Position numbers and translations under genes: made by a program. The notes under the pieces were generated by a model. The model saw only the letters and a program-made list of their open reading frames with translations. It made no database searches and was not told the DNA's origin. From assembly GCA_021399445.1 (NCBI GenBank), contig JAJTUQ010000004.1:4340001-4404000 (forward strand): DNA of 64,000 nt. Reading direction: 5' to 3'. Shown piece after piece: positions 57,989 through 64,000 of the stretch; position 1 is the first letter of the stretch; the number at the start of each line of letters is the position of its first letter. The stretch comes from Xylogone sp. PMI_703. Taxonomy: Eukaryota; Ascomycota; Leotiomycetes.

Positions 57989-60862
57989 ATGTGTTATCTT
58001 GTGGTTGAGAGATATAGTATTTGCAGATGTTTGTACTACCAACACTCGGTTGATATGTGTGCATCATATGGCTCTAGTGGACATCCAATACAGGAACGAA
58101 CTGTATTAGTGGGATATTCCTGCATGAATCATCCAGACCAACAGCGTGATTCATTATGGTCTCAGGGTTTGTCCGAAGGCTCCAGGGTACCACCCATAAA
58201 TGATCAGCTTGGGCTTAAGACTGATCAGAATGCACAAAAGGGTGTGAAGATCACAAGTACAGCAGCACTTCGAGCATTAGAGGCAGCTCAACTGGAAGAC
58301 AATTGTAGTTCGGACGGTTCTTTGAGAGAACGGCCAGATGAATCTGTTCTCGATACTGGAACTGCGCAGACATCGATCAACTATGACCCTGGCGTAGATG
58401 TTATGTCATTCAAGGAGTCAGGCTCCGGAATTCCCTCTTACCTGGACGAACTACGCTCTCGGCTCTGTCATCCGGATAGACATGTCAAATCCCTTCAAGA
58501 GCTAGAAAGAAAGATTTGGGAAAACTCGACAGCTAGCATGTATAGTCCATGGAAACTTGGGGAAAATATGGAAGCTGAGCCCCAGAAGATTTACGACGAC
58601 AAGGAATTTATTAGATATCCAATCATCCCATCGGATCTTGTTGATGTCTTGCCACAGCGGCTCTCCGATGATTCTTTTACAAAAGACCCAACTAATACCT
58701 CGGATGAAGAGATCACAAGCATTTGTCAGTCCTTAGCCTCGCGGCAATCTTACGAACTCAACGCTATCAGAGTGTGCCGGAATGTCATTCTACGAACATT
58801 TCTGAATTTGAAGTTGCTTCAGCAATCGAACTATTGCTCGGGCTCGTTTTCAATTATCATTCTTGATAAGAGTCGAGATAATGTTGCTAAGATGGTGCCG
58901 ATTGATAACGCTGATTTTACGGCACTGGTGTATGAAATCGAATATATTCTCCGGGATTGTATGTCATTGATGGTGAATTCAGATCTCTCATCAGGCTCGA
59001 TGTGGCAGCTGAACACGATTGACCACCACTTGGAGCTTCTCACAACCCCTATGGTGGAACGTTACTGCGGAGATCTGCTTCAAATATATCCACACCAGAG
59101 AAACGCTTCTACTGATACTGAAAGAAGTTCGATGAATATTCAAGTTGGAGAACGCTTAGGTGTAGTAAATATCCTTCGGCTCCTAGTTCACATGCTAGAT
59201 CTTGGAGTGGCATGTTATGCTGGAGCTCATTGCAGCGATTTTATATCAAGTAATCTCCAAACGGATGGTATAATTGACTTATTTGCACCTTTCATGGATG
59301 GACACAATGAAATGGAAGGAGGCCTTCTAGGTCTAGTGAAGCTTCAACGTTGCGACTTCCAGTGTCTTAATCCATTTCACCAAGGGAAATCAATCTGGGT
59401 ATTCTGTTCCGGTTATTACCCGACTCCCTTGCCCTTGCCTCTCTATCTCTCTACAACAATTGACACATTTGCGGATATATGGGGCCCACTCTGGAAATTG
59501 AGGGACAAAGAAGACCCTCAGAAATCTACAGCTTACATTGTTGGTAATGGGTCCATTGTTCAATGGGAATACGAAAAGGCCACTTCACCACCGCTGCAAG
59601 AGGAATTATTTTGCCATTGGATATCTGATGAGGAACTGGAAGATGACCCTGGTAGTTCCAGCATTGGCATATCAGGCAAACCTTATGCGTCATTTGATGG
59701 TACTGAAAGGCTTTTGATAGGTGCTCCTACCAGTCAATTTCCAGTCAGTATCCACTCACTTAGCACTACTAGCAAGTATCCGGAAGGTCTGGGACAACGA
59801 GATTTAACAGTGAACTCAAAATGTTCACTCCAAATTAGTGGATTTAGATCACATCTAAAAGAACTTCGCCGGTTATGTATCGTCGGAGCGACAAAGCCAT
59901 ACCATTACAATGACTCCAATCAATACCAAATTCAGGTTGGATACAGCGGAGTTAATGTGAGCGCAACAAAGCAGTACAAACGAGTTCCTGGTCAAAGCCT
60001 CAAAAATATTCTTCTTGAACTTTGGGCAATGGAGCCGGAGATTCGTGATCCGAAGTATCTTGAAGAATTGTATGGTGTAGAAGTATCAATGTGTACTCAT
60101 AATGCTCAGCGAGTGCCTTTATCGCAGATTTTACGCTTGAAGTGTATGCGCCACCTTTTACGAGACTTCAATTGGGAGGATAATCGATTCCAGGACGAAT
60201 ATTTTCAGATGCTAGAAGATCCGCTACATCTAATGCGCTTGCATGAACTGCAATTTAAGCCGAAATTTGAACAAGCAGTTATGCTTTGCCTCAAGATGCT
60301 AGGCAAAACTGGGGTTGATAATCAGGATAATCTGCGTGTTTTCTTATCTTCAACCTGTACGCCGAAGCCAGAGCTAGCAACGATGGTCCAGAAGGAACAT
60401 AGCTGGATTGGAATTTTAAAAGATACTGCTATTGAATGCTCCATGGTTGCGTTTGGGGATAGCTGTCTAGAGTTCAAACATGAGAAAGGGGTGTCATGTG
60501 GTAAAATGGGACAATCTGCTCTTAGATCTGCAATGATTCTGAACTCATCAACACTTCAGTCATTGTCTCGAGTCAAACTACGAGATATAAACTCGGTAGA
60601 ATCACGAAGGTGGACTCATGGCTTAGATGTTTCTTCCTTCGAGGTTGGAAAGGTATTCTGGTTTGGGGAGAGGGGAAATCTACGCTTGAAGGGGCACCTG
60701 GGTGATGGGGCTCTTTTGGTGGAGTGGCATGCATCTTCTTTGAAAACAGCATTTCAAATTGCTCTGGGTCGACAGCATGCTCATTGGGAATATACAGAGG
60801 TCGATCATAGCGAAGAAGGTATTGTTACAGGGGTTAGGCCAGTGCCTATCTTCATAATCTAA
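57989..60862 (+). CDS. Large fungal orphan with Cys-rich N-terminus (957 aa)
   Basis: A single 2.9-kb exon with no intron, unlike most neighbours. It begins MCYLVVERYSICRCLYYQHS, then VDMCASYGSSGHPIQERTVL and VGYSC. This closely spaced Cys/His N-terminus is one I associate with uncharacterised proteins of filamentous ascomycetes, and it may bind a metal. A polar linker follows. From about residue 190 a long folded region runs to the end, with FCSGYYPTPLPLPLYL near 475 and later CLKMLGKTGVDNQDNLRVFL. The protein ends VTGVRPVPIFII. There is no signal peptide or clear membrane helix, and none of the NACHT, HET or kinase motifs is visible. The function is unknown. The AT-rich setting and lack of introns suggest a lineage-variable gene. 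Confidence 0.85.
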   Translation: MCYLVVERYSICRCLYYQHSVDMCASYGSSGHPIQERTVLVGYSCMNHPDQQRDSLWSQGLSEGSRVPPINDQLGLKTDQNAQKGVKITSTAALRALEAAQLEDNCSSDGSLRERPDESVLDTGTAQTSINYDPGVDVMSFKESGSGIPSYLDELRSRLCHPDRHVKSLQELERKIWENSTASMYSPWKLGENMEAEPQKIYDDKEFIRYPIIPSDLVDVLPQRLSDDSFTKDPTNTSDEEITSICQSLASRQSYELNAIRVCRNVILRTFLNLKLLQQSNYCSGSFSIIILDKSRDNVAKMVPIDNADFTALVYEIEYILRDCMSLMVNSDLSSGSMWQLNTIDHHLELLTTPMVERYCGDLLQIYPHQRNASTDTERSSMNIQVGERLGVVNILRLLVHMLDLGVACYAGAHCSDFISSNLQTDGIIDLFAPFMDGHNEMEGGLLGLVKLQRCDFQCLNPFHQGKSIWVFCSGYYPTPLPLPLYLSTTIDTFADIWGPLWKLRDKEDPQKSTAYIVGNGSIVQWEYEKATSPPLQEELFCHWISDEELEDDPGSSSIGISGKPYASFDGTERLLIGAPTSQFPVSIHSLSTTSKYPEGLGQRDLTVNSKCSLQISGFRSHLKELRRLCIVGATKPYHYNDSNQYQIQVGYSGVNVSATKQYKRVPGQSLKNILLELWAMEPEIRDPKYLEELYGVEVSMCTHNAQRVPLSQILRLKCMRHLLRDFNWEDNRFQDEYFQMLEDPLHLMRLHELQFKPKFEQAVMLCLKMLGKTGVDNQDNLRVFLSSTCTPKPELATMVQKEHSWIGILKDTAIECSMVAFGDSCLEFKHEKGVSCGKMGQSALRSAMILNSSTLQSLSRVKLRDINSVESRRWTHGLDVSSFEVGKVFWFGERGNLRLKGHLGDGALLVEWHASSLKTAFQIALGRQHAHWEYTEVDHSEEGIVTGVRPVPIFII

Positions 60863-61279
60863 TAGCCTATCCCGCTGGAGTTTAGCCTCAGCGGGCTTGG
60901 GCGGCCGGAGTTTGACCTTAGTTTTTGGCGGGAGCTTGAACTTTAGACTGTAATTGCGTGATAGCAAAAGGAACTGTGAGGAAGATTTGTATATTGTATT
61001 TGTAGGGAATTAAGTAATTTTTCTAATAGTACTAGTTATATCTTGATCAGAGTAAAATTAGTAAAGTGATTTAAGTATAAAATCAAAATAAAAACTGATT
61101 AAGTTAATATTTAGTTTTTATCTAATTATAATGTAAACTATATTACTAGATAAGGTTTTTTTAGTATCATACGGCCGGTGGGGTAAAAACGTCCTCTTCG
61201 CCATCTTTAAGTACTCGGAATATATAAGATGCTAATAGCTGTCATATCATTAATCGACGCCGAGAGTTTATATTCCGGC
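60863..61279. other. Convergent spacer, AT-rich
   Basis: The 3' flanks of the 957-residue gene and the P450. After a GC-rich hairpin (listed separately) the DNA is extremely AT-rich (about 61010-61160), with similar TAGTACTAG and TTACTAGA words at its edges that could be worn inverted repeats. Confidence 0.5.
60871..60895 (+). other. Perfect 7-bp stem hairpin just after the stop codon
   Basis: CCCGCTG and CAGCGGG are exact reverse complements separated by 11 bases, starting nine bases after the TAA of the 957-residue gene. It would form a stable hairpin at the start of the 3' untranslated region. It could affect mRNA 3' ends or be coincidental. Confidence 0.5.
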
Positions 61280-62926
61280 CTATGAGCTAGCTACACGGCG
61301 ACGAATCTTGATATCGAGACCTTCCTGTCGCACAAACCAACTGTTCTGGACATGCCAGACCTTCTCCGGATTTTCCAACGCAAACTGTACACCAGTTAGA
61401 TTGTGGATGAAAATCGTATCGAGAAAGACTTACTTCGTATCTCAAGAAAAGGGTAGGTATAAGCTTGAATGTTTCTAGTAGACTAATGTGCCTGCCTAAG
61501 CAGATACGGTTACCAGCACCGAATGTGAGATCAGTCTGCTTCATCAGTGTGACACGGGCTTTGTACTCCTCCTCGGTCTCGCCCTCATCAACATGCTGGA
61601 GCCAGCGGTCCGGATTGAAAGACTCCGCATCCTCACCGAAAACCTTTTTGTTTTGGTGTACAACCCATGGATTCATACCAACGATAGTTCCTGCCGGGAT
61701 CACGGTACCATCGGGGAGCGGTAAGCCTCCCTCAGGGACAATACGTTCCAGGAGAAGACCGACACCAGGGTGGATGCGGCCGGCCTCACTGACGACAGCG
61801 TTGAAGTAGAGAAGCTTGATCGAGTCGTCGTACGCTATGGGAAATTTTAGGCCTGCACCATCAAGTTCCCTCTGAAGCCTTTTATAGACTTTGGGGTTCT
61901 TAAGGACGTGATACACGATAGATCGTAACAGAATTGCAGTGGTGTCAGAGCCGGCCAACAAGTTGATAAGAAGACTCCCAACGATACCATTGTCATCTAG
62001 CATCTCAGGGCTGTTATTCTTGATGTCGATAAAGTCATCTAACATGTCTCTCTGTACATGCGGATCGTGGCCATCCTTGCCCTGTTGTCGAGCTATAGAG
62101 GTCTGAGCAGCAAGTATCGCGGCTGAATCAAAGCTGGGAGGACCAATTGGCATAATCGGGTTTTTCGCAAGCCAGTGGTCGAGTTCTGGGATCTGCCCAA
62201 TGGTAGCAAAGTAGTCGAGGGCCTTATCTGCAGTAATCAGTAGACCAGTATCATCTTTCCCCTTCTCTAGAAAACCCATTGGTTTACTGAACGTCATCTG
62301 GCCAATAACATCCCAAGCAAAGAAGAGCAACCACTGGTCCATACTGCATGTCCTTCCTGCGTTGGGTCCATTGACGAATTCCTCATCAAGACGCTTGCAG
62401 AACAACTCTATTGTGTTTTCTACGTTAGGTTGTTGAGTGGAGAGCAGACTGGACATCTTATAGAACTTCCCAATTGGGCGTAGAGCCCTTGCATGGAACT
62501 CATTGCTCTGAGTGCTGAAGGCATTCTTGATGATGGTGTTTCCGACCTTTGTGTCATTGACGGTGTAGAATGCAGACTATAGAACGGTTAGAAGATTGGA
62601 CAGGGGTTCATTGACAAAAGGTAAGGCCCTACCTTTATGAATTCTCCTTTCGAGCTGTATATTGTTCTTATAAGAGATGGATCACTTAAGCTGACGATAT
62701 TCGGACCCAGACGCACAGCGTTCCCATATCTCTCGTGCAGGATCCGTTGCGTAAGCTCGGGCCGGCCGCTGTAGGTATCGAAGAAACGCCATAAGTTTGT
62801 GAACTTTGCAAAGAACGGCCCAGGAATATCTTTGAGTGGAGATTTTAGGTATCCCCAAATTAGGGATGACAGAACAATAATCAAAAGAGAAGAAAGGCAT
62901 TGCAAGAAGAGACCCAGAAACGACAT
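61280..62926 (-). CDS. Cytochrome P450 monooxygenase, fungal microsomal type (513 aa)
   Basis: Exons are 62926-62633, 62576-61434 and 61384-61280. The N-terminus is a membrane anchor (LFLQCLSSLLIIVLSSLIWG) followed by the proline hinge (LKDIPGPFF), so the enzyme sits on the ER. The I-helix has AGSDTT (306-311). The ExxR pair is EAGR (362-365), the FxPxRW motif is FNPDRW (418-423), and the heme loop is FGAGNRICLG with Cys457. All catalytic motifs are intact. It resembles the pisatin-demethylase-like fungal group, but the substrate is not predictable. The ATG at 62926 is chosen because the anchor begins there; the open frame further upstream begins without an ATG. Confidence 0.95.
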
Positions 62927-64000
62927 TTTTGCGGTGTTTGCTGGGAGTATTCCCCTGAGGAATTGAGAGTGTTGGAAAGAGAAGAAATAGTCCGCCTCAC
63001 CTTCCTTCTCCTTAGTACCGAACCATGGGGTATTCTCCACTTACCAATGCAATCTCAACCGTTTTCCTTCGCTGCAATGCAGCAGGTTACGAACAGGGCA
63101 TTTGATGCCTCATAGTCCCATGCCTGTTAGCAAAAAATGGACAGGAACCGGGCTGGCTCCTCCAATCGAATCCTTCTTGCCACCTGCCAGTACAGATGAA
63201 CCTCGTTTGACATTTCCAACTCGCTTAGAATATCAACACCAGTTGGTAGGGTATGGTGAAATGAAGTGGGAGCTTCCGGGGTTCTTTCTGGGATGTTTTC
63301 CCCGTCATCTTGTCATTGGCCTGGCCTAGGGTTTCGTGCATCCGAATGCCGAGGAGGAGCTACCAACCTACGCCGCTGCTCGTTTCGGCCAGGAGGAAGA
63401 TGTGGTGAAGTCCTTCATAACCAGCACTTACCAACGGCTCGCCTCCGCACTATTCCCGAAATAAACGTTGGCTTGTGTCTACCCCCTGGCCGGGCCGGGC
63501 CCCGTCCTGCTAAAATGACATGGGGGAAATTCCCATGGGCATGGTGAGTGGACGACCACCGAGACCAACTTGAACGACTCCTCCATTGTTGGCAATCTGG
63601 GGTAGTATTGGGGCTAGGATGGAATCGCTGCAATGTCTCCGGAGCTCCATCCCCGAAGGGCCTCGAATACCGTAACTCCATGGATTAATAGTGGGTCACA
63701 GTCCTCGGAGGACAGAGCGAGGCATAAGGGTTATGAAAATATTTCACATGAGAGGATCAAATATCGGCTAACCATGCACTTGACAGGTGCCCGACATACG
63801 ATTTGGGTTCCTCCAGGATTCTTCCCAAAATTTGATAACAACGAGTGATTCCCTCATACCTTGTATGCTGCAGGAATGAAACTCGGGACTGGGAATCGAA
63901 TTCCCCGCTTGAAGCTTTTTGCAGCATCCCTTCTGGATTCGACCATCGTGTTGAAAATTTATCTAACATGTATACGTGTGCTACCACACACCCGAGTCTA
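62927..64000. other. Window end, no gene recognised
   Basis: The promoter of the P450 and about 0.9 kb beyond it. Open frames of 71-93 codons overlap one another on both strands and have no motifs. A tRNA-like TTCGATTCCC word near 63890-63900 was considered and rejected. Confidence 0.5.

Noticed and set aside
40379..62926. Possible secondary-metabolite cluster (glycosyltransferase, dioxygenase, P450)
   Set aside because: The three enzymes are spread over 22 kb, separated by PEX20, SEC13, F-box and UFD1 genes, and no polyketide, peptide or terpene synthase is present.
62927..63040. Upstream extension of the P450
   Set aside because: The frame starts without an ATG and precedes the natural membrane anchor that begins at 62926.
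63880..63905. tRNA-like T-arm word (TTCGATTCCC on the minus strand)
   Set aside because: The stem does not pair properly around a 7-base loop, and no A box or acceptor stem is found at the right distance.

Overview
The window is filamentous ascomycete nuclear DNA. The genes have one to six exons with short GT-AG introns, and the set is typical of such a genome: beta-tubulin, a Gcn20-type ABC-F ATPase, Sec13, Pex20, a bZIP regulator, a cytochrome P450 and an F-box protein. A helotialean/leotiomycete origin is my guess from gene content and is not proven. Gene density is uneven. Two long stretches (about 5.0-13.6 kb and 17.9-26.7 kb) have no convincing gene. An AT-rich stretch (about 54.4-61.3 kb) holds only orphan-type genes.

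Layout. 1-13.5 kb: a doubtful small gene and one bZIP-type transcription factor with a clear TATA box, then a gene desert. 13.6-17.9 kb: beta-tubulin (minus) and GCN20 (plus) are divergent across 309 bp. 26.7-35.1 kb: a 1167-residue disordered protein and a secreted, GPI-anchored quinoprotein (AA12 / sorbosone-dehydrogenase type). 36.7-42.0 kb: a conserved fungal protein with an apparent one-base frameshift, a HIT hydrolase, a complete small DNA element, and a GT1-type glycosyltransferase. 42.5-45.8 kb: PEX20, with an unexpected third exon, and SEC13 are divergent across 480 bp. 46.4-53.8 kb: an F-box protein, a possible small gene, a 2-oxoglutarate/Fe(II) oxygenase and a UFD1-domain zinc-finger protein, all on the minus strand. 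54.4-63 kb: a frameshifted small secreted cysteine-rich protein, a 119-residue three-exon gene, a 957-residue orphan and a P450.

Most of these genes are unrelated housekeeping or accessory functions and not a pathway. The glycosyltransferase, oxygenase and P450 lie 8-20 kb apart with unrelated genes between them, and no backbone synthase is present, so I do not call a metabolite cluster.

The most notable non-gene structure is the 676-bp element at 38640-39315. It has perfect 59-bp terminal inverted repeats and a 6-bp target duplication (AATTCA), and it carries fifteen identical copies of a 15-bp repeat. It sits 129 bp upstream of the HIT gene start. The most notable gene-level oddities are the PEX20 extension joined through an intron whose retention would give a normal-sized Pex20, and two separate one-base frameshifts in otherwise well-formed genes.
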